DNA of 64,000 nucleotides from Bradyrhizobium sp. 200 (lineage in GTDB: Bacteria; Pseudomonadota; Alphaproteobacteria; Rhizobiales; Xanthobacteraceae). Under the pieces are notes generated by a model, which saw only the letters and a list, made by a program, of their open reading frames with translations, was not told where the DNA came from and did no database searches. Made by a program: the position numbers and the translations under genes. The stretch covers positions 7,670,001 to 7,734,000 of the forward strand of contig NZ_CP064689.1 in NCBI RefSeq assembly GCF_023100945.1. The letters run 5' to 3'. This document shows positions 8,765 through 16,130 of this stretch, piece by piece; position 1 is the first letter of the stretch, and each line of letters begins with the position of its first letter.

Positions 8765-9628
8765 ATGAGGAATTCCAACGAATCCACTATCACTGACGCC
8801 GTTATCGAGCGCATCAAGGACGCCCCCGATGCGCGGGTCAAAGTGATCAGCGCGTCGCTGATCCGCCACCTCCATGATTTCGTGCGCGATGTGCGCCTGA
8901 CCGAAGCAGAATGGTCTTATGCGATTGATTTCCTGACACGCACCGGCAAGACCTGTGATGGCAATCGTCAGGAATTCATCCTGCTCTCCGACACGCTCGG
9001 CGTGTCGATGCTGGTCGACGCGATCAATCACGCAACTCCCGGCGCCACCGAAACCACCGTGCTCGGCCCATTCTATGTCGAGAATCCGCCGGAATACCCG
9101 TCAGGCGCCGATATCAGGGGGACGCTGGAAGGTGATCCTCTCTATGTTCACGGCCGGGTGACGTCTGCCGGAGGTGCTCCACTCCCGAATGCCGTCGTCG
9201 ACGTGTGGCACTCCGACAAGGAGGGCTATTATGATGTACAGCACCTCGAGCAGACCGAAGGTCTTGCCGGCCGAGCGCGCCTGCACACCGACGCCGACGG
9301 CGTTTACCGCTTTTGGTCGATCAAGCCGGCAGCCTATCCGATCCCCTATGACGGCCCGGTCGGCGATATGCTCACAGCTCAAGCGCGCCATCCCTGGCGG
9401 CCGGCACATGTGCACTTCATGATCGAAGCGCCCGATCACGAGAAGCTCACAACTCACGTCTTCGTCAAGGGCGACCAATATCTGGATTCCGACGCTGTCT
9501 TTGGGGTCAAGGACTCATTGATCGGAGATTTCGTCCGCCATGAAGCAGGCAAAGCATCGGACGGACGCATACTGGATGTCCCCTTCTTCACATTGGGGTA
9601 TGATTTCGTGCTGCGGCAAAGATCATGA
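8765..9628 (+). CDS. Intradiol ring-cleavage dioxygenase, probably hydroxyquinol 1,2-dioxygenase
   Basis: 287 residues with the N-terminal catechol-dioxygenase helical domain (LSDTLGVSMLVDAI near 80-90) and the Fe(III) beta-sandwich. Expected iron ligands are visible: Tyr in VWHSDKEGYYDVQ, Tyr in PAAYPIPYDGP, and two His in HPWRPAHVHF. The pattern LGPFYVE followed by SDAVFGVK is closest to hydroxyquinol (benzenetriol) 1,2-dioxygenases, which give maleylacetate; a chlorocatechol or catechol enzyme is the alternative. A maleylacetate reductase gene follows directly, supporting the hydroxyquinol reading. Confidence 0.88.
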   Translation: MRNSNESTITDAVIERIKDAPDARVKVISASLIRHLHDFVRDVRLTEAEWSYAIDFLTRTGKTCDGNRQEFILLSDTLGVSMLVDAINHATPGATETTVLGPFYVENPPEYPSGADIRGTLEGDPLYVHGRVTSAGGAPLPNAVVDVWHSDKEGYYDVQHLEQTEGLAGRARLHTDADGVYRFWSIKPAAYPIPYDGPVGDMLTAQARHPWRPAHVHFMIEAPDHEKLTTHVFVKGDQYLDSDAVFGVKDSLIGDFVRHEAGKASDGRILDVPFFTLGYDFVLRQRS

Positions 9629-9675
9629 TTGCCGGGTTCGGCGATATGAACGCGCCCTGACGGAGAGCTGATCTC

Positions 9676-10749
9676 ATGCAGTCATTTGTCTATAACGCCT
9701 TGCCCGGTCGGGTAATCTTCGGTCAAGGCACGGTCTCGGCTCTTAAATCCGAGTTGGAACGCGCCGGCTGCACGCGCGCGCTGCTGTTGAGCACACCGGA
9801 ACAGGCTGCCGCGCTGAAGGACATCGCCGCTTCCATCGGAGCGTTGGCGGCAGGCACCTTCACCGATGCCGCCATGCACACGCCCACCGATGTCACCGAA
9901 CGGGCACTGCGAGCAGCAAGAGATTGTGCCGCCGACTGCACCATCGCCTTTGGATGAGGCTCCTCCACGGGACTCGGCAAAGCCATCGCGCTCCGCACCG
10001 ATCTGACCCAGATCGTCATTCCAACCACCTATGCCGGTTCGGAAACGACTCCAATCATCGGCGAGACCGAAGGCGGCCAAAAGATCACGCAACGCACGCT
10101 GAAAGTGCTTCCGGAGATCGTCATTTATGACGTCGATTTCAGTCTCACCTTGCCGCCGCGATTGACCGTCACATCGGGCACCAACGCCATCGCGCACGCG
10201 GTGGAAGCGCTGTATGCGCAGGACCGCAATCCGGTCATCTCCATGATGGCCGAGCAGGCGATCGCCGCAATGGGGCGCGCGCTCCCGGCGATCGTCACCA
10301 ATCCCCAGGACCGGGAAGCGCGTGCGCAGGCGCTCTACGGCGCGTGGCTGTGCGGAATCTGCCTTGGATCAGTCGGCATGGCATTGCACCACAAGCTTTG
10401 TCATGTGGTAGGCGGGTCCTTCAACCTGCCGCACGCGAACACGCACACGGTCATTCTGCCTTACGCCATGGCCTACAACGCAAAGGCAGCGCCGGAGGCT
10501 GACCAGGCGGTTGCTCGCGCCCTCGGCGGCCGCAGCGGGACACAAGCCTTGGTCGATCTGGCAAGGAAACTCGATAGCCCGAGCAGCCTGAAATCGATTG
10601 GAATGGAGGAGTGCGACATCGATCGGGCGGCCGATCTCGCCGTGCAGAATCCATACTGGAATCCCCGGCCGGTCGAGCGGAGCGCCATTCGGGATCTCAT
10701 CGCCGATGCCTGGGCGGGTGATATCGAACGTTGCATGTCAGGCACATGA
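9676..10749 (+). pseudogene. Maleylacetate reductase interrupted by one in-frame TGA
   Basis: The 358-codon frame matches full-length iron-type maleylacetate reductases (about 350-358 residues), which reduce maleylacetate to 3-oxoadipate. Codon 94 (9955-9957) is TGA and falls inside the glycine-rich NAD-binding loop, where the family has GGGST: here AFG-stop-GSSTGLGKAIAL. One G-to-T change of a GGA glycine codon explains it, and the rest of the frame is intact to the normal end, including the HHKLCHVVGG and PHANTHTVILPYA metal-site blocks. A GGAGAG ribosome-binding site precedes ATG 9676. This is a very recent nonsense mutation or a sequencing error. Confidence 0.85.
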
Positions 10750-10889
10750 ACCACCCGGTGGCGTGCGGCCTTAGCGGAGAACGGAAGCCACTTCGTCGCC
10801 GCAAGATCGTTTGACATCGATCGTCGTGCGCAGGCCCGGCGTGAATGGAAACGCTGGCCGACGGCCCGATTCGCCCCTTTATTTGTGTG

Positions 10890-10911
10890 CTACGTAGTAT
10901 TGAATCCAATA
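10890..10911. promoter_or_regulatory. Candidate GntR operator upstream of the GntR gene
   Basis: The 8-bp palindrome CTACGTAG (10890-10897) abuts the inverted repeat TATTG-AATC-CAATA (10898-10911). It lies about 100 bp before the GntR start. A second, similar AT-rich stretch (ATAGTATTGTAT) ends about 33 bp before the start. The CTACGT and AATAC words also occur before the neighbouring amidohydrolase and aldehyde dehydrogenase genes. Confidence 0.4.
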
Positions 10912-11012
10912 ATTGGTATGTTCGCTCGCGCCCGACTTCATCGAAGCACTGGATAATGAGATAACCCCATAGTATTGTATGATGGAATTTGCCAACGCAA
11001 GGAAGTTTGCTG

Positions 11013-11807
11013 GTGAAAAACACCAAAGTTCAGCGCGTGCCGGTGACCGCGGCACCGCTTCGCCAACAAGTCGCGAGCAACCTCCGTACAGCGATCATCG
11101 ATGGCCGATTCCAGCCGGGGGAGAGACTGAAGGAAGGTGAGCTGTGTTCATGGACGGGGGTAAGCAGAACGGCCGTGCGTGAGGCGCTGCGGCAGCTCGA
11201 GGCCGAAGGCATCGTCGACAACATTCCAAATCAAGGCCCGGTTGTCGCTCGCGTATCACCCGACGAGGCGCGTCAACACTATGAAGTACGAGCCATGCTG
11301 GAGGGCCTGACCGCGAAGACCGCTGCCGAGAATATCTCGGAAGCCCAGATCAAGGAACTAAACAAGCTCAAGCAAAACCTCGATCGGGCCTTCAAGACGG
11401 GCAGCGTGGCCAAGGTGCTCGAGTGCAAGAACCAGCTCGATGAGTTCCTCATGAGCGTTTCTTCCAACAATGTTGTCAAAGGCTTTGTGACCGTCATACG
11501 TGCTCGGCTGAGCTATCTTCGTCCAATTGTCTTGTCGCAGCCCGAACGGCTGAAAGAGAATGCTGTTGAGGTCCACGCGATCATCGACGCCATCATGGCC
11601 AGGAAGCCGCAGGCGGCGTGGAATGCTGCCGTTAACCACGTCAATATGGGTGCAAAGGCGACGCTAAAGATCCTCGACCAACTGGAGGCTGCCGCGGCGC
11701 GACAGGCGGCACTGGACGCCGAAGCCGCGCTTCGGGCCAAACGTCCGCGAGGACGTCCCAGACGCGATGGAATGTCAAGCAACCCGGTCGGGCGGGTGAC
11801 TGTCTAG
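11013..11807 (+). CDS. GntR-family regulator (FCD subfamily) with C-terminal AT-hook-like tail
   Basis: 264 residues from GTG 11013, chosen because AAGGAAG lies 7 bases upstream; a TTG at 10989 is the alternative. The winged helix spans about residues 15-80 (RTAIIDGRFQPGERLKEGEL, SRTAVREALRQLEAEGIV) and the FCD ligand domain about 85-225. The last 35 residues are unusual for the family: an Ala-rich helix, then RPRGRPRR at 244-251, which has the core of an AT-hook minor-groove-binding motif. It probably represses the adjacent Bug/amidohydrolase/aldehyde dehydrogenase and ThDP-enzyme genes, whose upstream regions carry similar AT-rich palindromes. Confidence 0.88.
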   Translation: MKNTKVQRVPVTAAPLRQQVASNLRTAIIDGRFQPGERLKEGELCSWTGVSRTAVREALRQLEAEGIVDNIPNQGPVVARVSPDEARQHYEVRAMLEGLTAKTAAENISEAQIKELNKLKQNLDRAFKTGSVAKVLECKNQLDEFLMSVSSNNVVKGFVTVIRARLSYLRPIVLSQPERLKENAVEVHAIIDAIMARKPQAAWNAAVNHVNMGAKATLKILDQLEAAAARQAALDAEAALRAKRPRGRPRRDGMSSNPVGRVTV

Positions 11808-11847
11808 TCTAGGCCGATAGCCGCGCAGCTATGGCATGTCGCGCTTG

Positions 11848-12819
11848 TTATCCACCTTCCGCCTTGAGGCCACTTTCCCGGACGACCTCTCCCCAGATCT
11901 GCGCCTGTTTCGTATAGAAACTCCGCATGTAGGCAGGATCGCTCGCCACGATCGTGAGCCCCATCGCCTTGATCTTCTGCGAAACGCTCTCTTCTTTGAG
12001 AGCAGCGGCCATCTCGGCGTTGAAGCGTTCAATCATTGCCTTCGGTGTTTTCGCCGGCGCGTAGAGTCCCCACCACGGCGTCGCATCCAGATCGGGATAG
12101 CCGCTTTCGACGAGCGTCGGCACGTCGGGAAGGGTCGGGTGACGCGTAGCCCCGGTCTGGGCCAGAGGACGCAGCATCTTGGATTCGATCTGGCTGTTGA
12201 GCACGGTAGTCGCAGCAATGATCATGTCCACGTGACCGCCGATGGCGTCGTTCACCGCGGGCGCGGCACCCTTGTACGCTACGTGTGTCCATTGCGCGCC
12301 GGTCCGCTTACCAAGCTGCAGCATGGTCAGATGACCAAGGCTGCCAGTACCAGCCGACGCGAAAGTGAATCCGCCTGATTTGGCCTTGGAGGTGGCGATG
12401 AGCTCGGCCAGCGTCTGATACGGGCGCGAGGGCTGGCACGCCACGATGTTCGGGGCCGTGCCGACCAGCATGACCGGATCGAGATCCGTCTCGGAATCGT
12501 AGGGCAGACTTGGCTGCATTACCGGATTGGTGGCGTGCGTATCGAACACGAACAGCCAGGTACGCCCGTCCGGTGGCGATTTGGCGACCGCAGCCGCGCC
12601 GATACTGCCAGCGGCGCCGACGCGGTTTTCAATGATGATCGTGGTGCCGAGTCTCTGCTGCAGGCCCGGCTGAACCAGGCGCGCAATCGCGTCGAGCGTT
12701 CCTCCCGCCGGGAACGGGACGATGAACTTTATCTGCCCCGAGGGCCACTCCTGGGCTCTGGCGGCGAAGGGCACCGCAAGTGCCCCGGCGATCACGGCAC
12801 GTCGTGTCAGTTTTCCCAT
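11848..12819 (-). CDS. Tripartite tricarboxylate transporter substrate-binding protein (Bug/TctC)
   Basis: 323 residues from ATG 12819, where a signal sequence begins (MGKLTRRAVIAGALAVPFAA, with a twin-arginine-like RR followed by a hydrophobic stretch). The Bug signatures are intact: KFIVPFPAGGTLDAIARLVQ, IIIENRVGAAGSIGA, THVAYKGAAPAVNDAIGG and DVPTLVESGYPDLD. It is the last gene of a minus-strand set (aldehyde dehydrogenase, amidohydrolase, receptor) and lies 88 bases after the amidohydrolase gene. No TctA/TctB genes are present here, so it must share a membrane pair encoded elsewhere or act as a sensor. Confidence 0.92.
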   Translation of the reverse strand: MGKLTRRAVIAGALAVPFAARAQEWPSGQIKFIVPFPAGGTLDAIARLVQPGLQQRLGTTIIIENRVGAAGSIGAAAVAKSPPDGRTWLFVFDTHATNPVMQPSLPYDSETDLDPVMLVGTAPNIVACQPSRPYQTLAELIATSKAKSGGFTFASAGTGSLGHLTMLQLGKRTGAQWTHVAYKGAAPAVNDAIGGHVDMIIAATTVLNSQIESKMLRPLAQTGATRHPTLPDVPTLVESGYPDLDATPWWGLYAPAKTPKAMIERFNAEMAAALKEESVSQKIKAMGLTIVASDPAYMRSFYTKQAQIWGEVVRESGLKAEGG

Positions 12820-12907
12820 GACGTTGTCCCCATATTTACATCGGAAACGGCGCTTCTTTAAGTCCGGAAGCGACGACCGGCTGCAAACCCGTCGTCGCTC
12901 TCCGCTA

Positions 12908-14290
12908 TTATCGTTGCGCGAACGTTGCGATTGAACCGGCAACGGGCCGCCCGCGATGCCAGACTGCCGAGATTTTGTGGGCGTTGCTGATATCGGTCGT
13001 AGGATCGGCATCGAGCACGACGAGATCGGCCAGCTTTCCGGCCCTCAAGACGCCCCGATCGTCGAGCTTGAGCAGCTTCGCGGCGCCGCTGGTTGCAATC
13101 GTCAGCGCCTGCAGTGGCGTAAGACCGGCCTCGACCATGAGATCAAGCTCGCGATGCTCGGCTACGCCGGGGAAGCGGAGACCGACGCCGGAATCCGATC
13201 CGAAGCCGATGTTGATGCCGGCCTTGTAAAGGGTCATCAGGTTCTTCTGGTTCATCGCCAGCGCCTTGCGCGCGCGCTCTGATCCCGGAGCGTCGTGAAC
13301 CTTTTGTTGCCAGGCTGGATCTTCCAACTGCGTCTTGACGACCGGGTCCAATGCTCGATTCACGAATGGATCGGCGGCAACCTTCGGCTTGTCGGCGAAG
13401 ATGAAGTTCGAATCGTCAAGCGCCAGGGTCGGGACGTACCACGCCGCCCTCTTCTTCATGAGGTCGATCGTCGGCCCATCGACTTCCTTGTCCCGGATGC
13501 CATGCGCGATGATATCCCCACCTGCTTTCAAGGCCGCCTGGGCGTCTTCCAGATCATTGATGTGGAAGGCGACGCGAAGCTTGTTCTTGTGGGACTCGTC
13601 CACGGCGGCCCCATAGACCTCCGGCTTGACCTTGACAGGCAAGAGCTTTCCGAAGTCGTCGAGCCAGATCTTCACCAGGTCTGTCTTGCGTCCGGCCATT
13701 TCCTTGATGGCTTCCCGTGCAGCGTCCGGCGTATCGGGCCGATAGACCTGGCTCGGTCCGACCGGGACGATCGCCACAGGCGGCGCGCCCAAGGCAACAC
13801 CAATGCCACGGTCCGCTCCGAAGATATCCGCGCCTGGCGCCTTGCCCGAATGCAAATCGGCTCGCAGATCGTAAAATTCAGCCGCGTTCAGCCCCAATGA
13901 CGTAATGGTCGTCACGCCATAGGCTTCCCACTGCCGAAGTTGCGACAGGATGTATTCGCGATTGTAGTTGTCCGGGCTCGCCTTCAGCCCCTTTACGATG
14001 CCGATGTGGGAGTGGTTGGAAATCATGCCGGGCATGATGGTCTTGCCCTTGAGGTCCACGACCTCGGCCCCCGCTGGAACCTTGACCGACTTCGCATCCC
14101 CAGCAGCTGAAATCCGGCCGTCCTTAATGACGAGAACCGAATCTGCGATTGGCTTTCCACCCAGTCCATCGATCAGCGTGGCGCCCTTCAGGACGACAGC
14201 TTTCGAAGCGTCCTTGTTTTGCGCCTGTGCTGGGATGTCCGATAGCAACAGGCCCGACATGGCCAAGGCAACGGCCGACACGGCTCTCAT
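12908..14290 (-). CDS. Periplasmic amidohydrolase-family protein
   Basis: 460 residues with a Sec signal peptide (cleavage near AQAQ, residue 24). The metal-dependent amidohydrolase layout is complete: NHSHIG (HxH) near residue 93, Lys in DLVKIWLDD, His in RVAFHINDLED and in DIIAHGIRD, and the C-terminal Asp in GFGSDSGVG. Relatives include imidazolonepropionase-like, prolidase-like and lactonase-like hydrolases, so it likely opens an amide or lactone outside the cytoplasm. A diverged partial copy lies near 55 kb. Its upstream region carries CTACGCTAATACG and a 10-bp palindrome, which suggests shared control with the aldehyde dehydrogenase gene. Confidence 0.88.
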   Translation of the reverse strand: MRAVSAVALAMSGLLLSDIPAQAQNKDASKAVVLKGATLIDGLGGKPIADSVLVIKDGRISAAGDAKSVKVPAGAEVVDLKGKTIMPGMISNHSHIGIVKGLKASPDNYNREYILSQLRQWEAYGVTTITSLGLNAAEFYDLRADLHSGKAPGADIFGADRGIGVALGAPPVAIVPVGPSQVYRPDTPDAAREAIKEMAGRKTDLVKIWLDDFGKLLPVKVKPEVYGAAVDESHKNKLRVAFHINDLEDAQAALKAGGDIIAHGIRDKEVDGPTIDLMKKRAAWYVPTLALDDSNFIFADKPKVAADPFVNRALDPVVKTQLEDPAWQQKVHDAPGSERARKALAMNQKNLMTLYKAGINIGFGSDSGVGLRFPGVAEHRELDLMVEAGLTPLQALTIATSGAAKLLKLDDRGVLRAGKLADLVVLDADPTTDISNAHKISAVWHRGRPVAGSIATFAQR

Positions 14291-14350
14291 GGCGAATTCC
14301 CTCCCTTGTTTGACGTCCGCCGGGTTGATCCCGGATCGTTAATTTATATA

Positions 14351-14370
14351 CTACGCTAATACGACGTCGT
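14351..14370. promoter_or_regulatory. Candidate operator upstream of the amidohydrolase gene
   Basis: CTACGCTAATACG (14351-14363) overlaps the perfect 10-bp palindrome ACGACGTCGT (14361-14370), 61-80 bp before the amidohydrolase start. It resembles CTATCGTAATACG found before the aldehyde dehydrogenase gene, and together they suggest one GntR-type regulator. Confidence 0.4.
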
Positions 14371-14420
14371 GGCCAATTAATCCTTGACGTCGCCACCCGA
14401 TTGCGGCCCGGCGCGACGGC

Positions 14421-15896
14421 CTAGCGAAGAACGAACGGATAAGGTTCGTCGCCGCTGCTCATCCAAACGGTTTTGGTTTGCATGTATTCGTTGATGGCTT
14501 CGATGCCGTTTTCGCGGCCCAGACCACTTCGCTTATAGCCCCCGAAGGGAGCCATGTAGCTAACCATGCGGTAGGTGTTGACCCATACCATGCCCGCCTT
14601 CAGCCGGTCGGCCATCACATGGGCGCGCTTCATGTTCTGCGTCCAGACACCCGCGGCGAGGCCAAACAGGATGTCGTTACCGATCTCGATAGCTTCCTCC
14701 TCGTCGCGAAACGGGATCACGGACAGAATCGGACCGAACACTTCTTCTTGCGCGATCCGCATGCTGTTCTTGACGCCGGTAAAAACCGTAGGCTCCACGA
14801 AAAGACCCTTTCCGCATTCGGGCCTGTGCGCGCGATCACCCCCCAGAGCCAGATGTGCTCCGTCCTTCTTGGCGATCTCCATATAGGAGAGCACCTTTTC
14901 GAACTGCGGCACGTTGGCGACTGGCCCAACCTGGGTTTCGTCGCGCATGGGGTCGCCCATCTTGATTGTGGCCGCCGCTTTCAACAGTTTTTCGACGAAG
15001 GCGTCGTGAACCGATTCCTGCACCAGCATCCGCGACCCGGCGATACACGCCTGCCCCACGGCCGCGAAAATGCCGGCGATTGCCCCGTTGACCGCGTTGT
15101 CGAGGTTGGCGTCGTCGAAGACGATGTTCGGTGACTTGCCGCCCAGTTCCAAGCTTACTCTCTTCAGGCCGCGCGCGGCACCTTCGTATATTTTCTGCCC
15201 CGTCGCGTCGGATCCCGTGAAGGCCACTTTGGCGACCTGAGGATGCTCGACGAGCGTCGGTCCAACCTCGTTGCCAAAACCTGTGACCACGTTGATGACA
15301 CCAGGAGGGAAGCCCGCCTCCTCCACCAAGGCCATCATTTCGAGCAGCGATGCTGACGTAAATTCCGAAGGCTTGAGCACCACGGTATTTCCCGCCGCCA
15401 GCGCCGGAGCGAGCTTCCACGCAACCAGCATCAACGGCGAGTTCCACGGGATGATCCCGACGACCACACCAACGGGCTCATGCTTCGTGTAGGTGAACAT
15501 GTTGGGCTTATCGATCGGAATGACCGAGCCCTGGATCTTGTCGGCGAGGCCACCGAAATAATAGTACCATTGGGGAATATAGTTCAGCTGTCCGCGCATC
15601 TCGCTGATCAGCTTGCCGTTGTCCCTTACCTCGATCTCGGCCAGCCGCTCTGCATTTGCCGCGATCAGATCGCCCAACTTGCGCATCAACGCGCCGCGTT
15701 GCGTGGCATTGAGTTTGGGCCATGGACCGACATTCATCGCGCGATGCGCCGCCTGCACGGCGCGTGCGGCGTCCTCGGCATTGCCGCGCGGGATCAGCGC
15801 CCAAGGCTCGGCTGTGTAAGGGTTCAGGGTCTCGAACCACTCACCCGAGGCCGGATCCTCCCACTTCCCCCCAATGTACATTTGGTACTTTTTCAT
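14421..15896 (-). CDS. NAD(P)-dependent aldehyde dehydrogenase
   Basis: 491 residues, full length. The general base Glu250 (SLELGGKSP), the nucleophile Cys284 (GQACIAGSR), the Rossmann-fold Asn152 in IIPWNSP and the GSDATG cofactor loop are present. It oxidises an aldehyde to the acid. It is divergent from a ThDP-dependent decarboxylase-like gene, and such decarboxylases release aldehydes, so the pair may act in sequence. The intergenic region holds two inverted copies of CTATCGTAATA. The amidohydrolase gene follows after 130 bases and has its own candidate operator. Confidence 0.92.
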   Translation of the reverse strand: MKKYQMYIGGKWEDPASGEWFETLNPYTAEPWALIPRGNAEDAARAVQAAHRAMNVGPWPKLNATQRGALMRKLGDLIAANAERLAEIEVRDNGKLISEMRGQLNYIPQWYYYFGGLADKIQGSVIPIDKPNMFTYTKHEPVGVVVGIIPWNSPLMLVAWKLAPALAAGNTVVLKPSEFTSASLLEMMALVEEAGFPPGVINVVTGFGNEVGPTLVEHPQVAKVAFTGSDATGQKIYEGAARGLKRVSLELGGKSPNIVFDDANLDNAVNGAIAGIFAAVGQACIAGSRMLVQESVHDAFVEKLLKAAATIKMGDPMRDETQVGPVANVPQFEKVLSYMEIAKKDGAHLALGGDRAHRPECGKGLFVEPTVFTGVKNSMRIAQEEVFGPILSVIPFRDEEEAIEIGNDILFGLAAGVWTQNMKRAHVMADRLKAGMVWVNTYRMVSYMAPFGGYKRSGLGRENGIEAINEYMQTKTVWMSSGDEPYPFVLR

Positions 15897-15925
15897 CGAA
15901 TCCCCGCGGCCTGTAAAAATGCGAT

Positions 15926-15944
15926 CTATCGTAATACGGTATTA
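15926..15944. promoter_or_regulatory. Palindromic operator candidate before the aldehyde dehydrogenase gene
   Basis: TAATAC-G-GTATTA (15932-15944) is a perfect 6-1-6 palindrome preceded by CTATCG. It lies 30-48 bp before the aldehyde dehydrogenase start. The 11-mer CTATCGTAATA recurs in the opposite orientation at 16070-16080, near the start of the divergent gene. The size and symmetry fit FCD-type GntR operators. Confidence 0.55.
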
Positions 15945-16061
15945 TTTATTTTTCAGGGACGTCAAGCGCTTCTTTTGCAAGCGCTCCATTTTTGCGAAAT
16001 CGGCGCTTTCAGTGCGCACTGCAGCAAATAGCTGGCGACCGCCCTCATTCTAAAAAATCTT

Positions 16062-16085
16062 CTGTACAATATTACGATAGTACAG
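16062..16085. promoter_or_regulatory. Inverted-repeat operator candidate before the ThDP-enzyme gene
   Basis: CTGTAC (16062-16067) and GTACAG (16080-16085) are inverted arms around 12 bases that contain TATTACGATAG, the reverse complement of the 11-mer at 15926-15936. It lies about 46 bp before GTG 16131, a position suited to blocking RNA polymerase. Confidence 0.5.
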
Positions 16086-16130
16086 CATTTATCGGAGAAC
16101 TGATCGCCAGATTTTCGTGGAGGAAGCAGA

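Noticed and set aside
7369..8841. 490-codon minus-strand frame
   Set aside because: It lies opposite the FAD hydroxylase gene and shows no family pattern; long antisense frames are common in GC-rich DNA.
9955..9957. TGA in maleylacetate reductase as a selenocysteine codon
   Set aside because: The family has glycine at this position, not cysteine, and no SECIS-like hairpin is evident just after the codon.
10105..10749. Separate short gene starting at GTG 10105
   Set aside because: It is the continuation of the maleylacetate reductase frame; there is no ribosome-binding site and the product would lack the NAD-binding domain.
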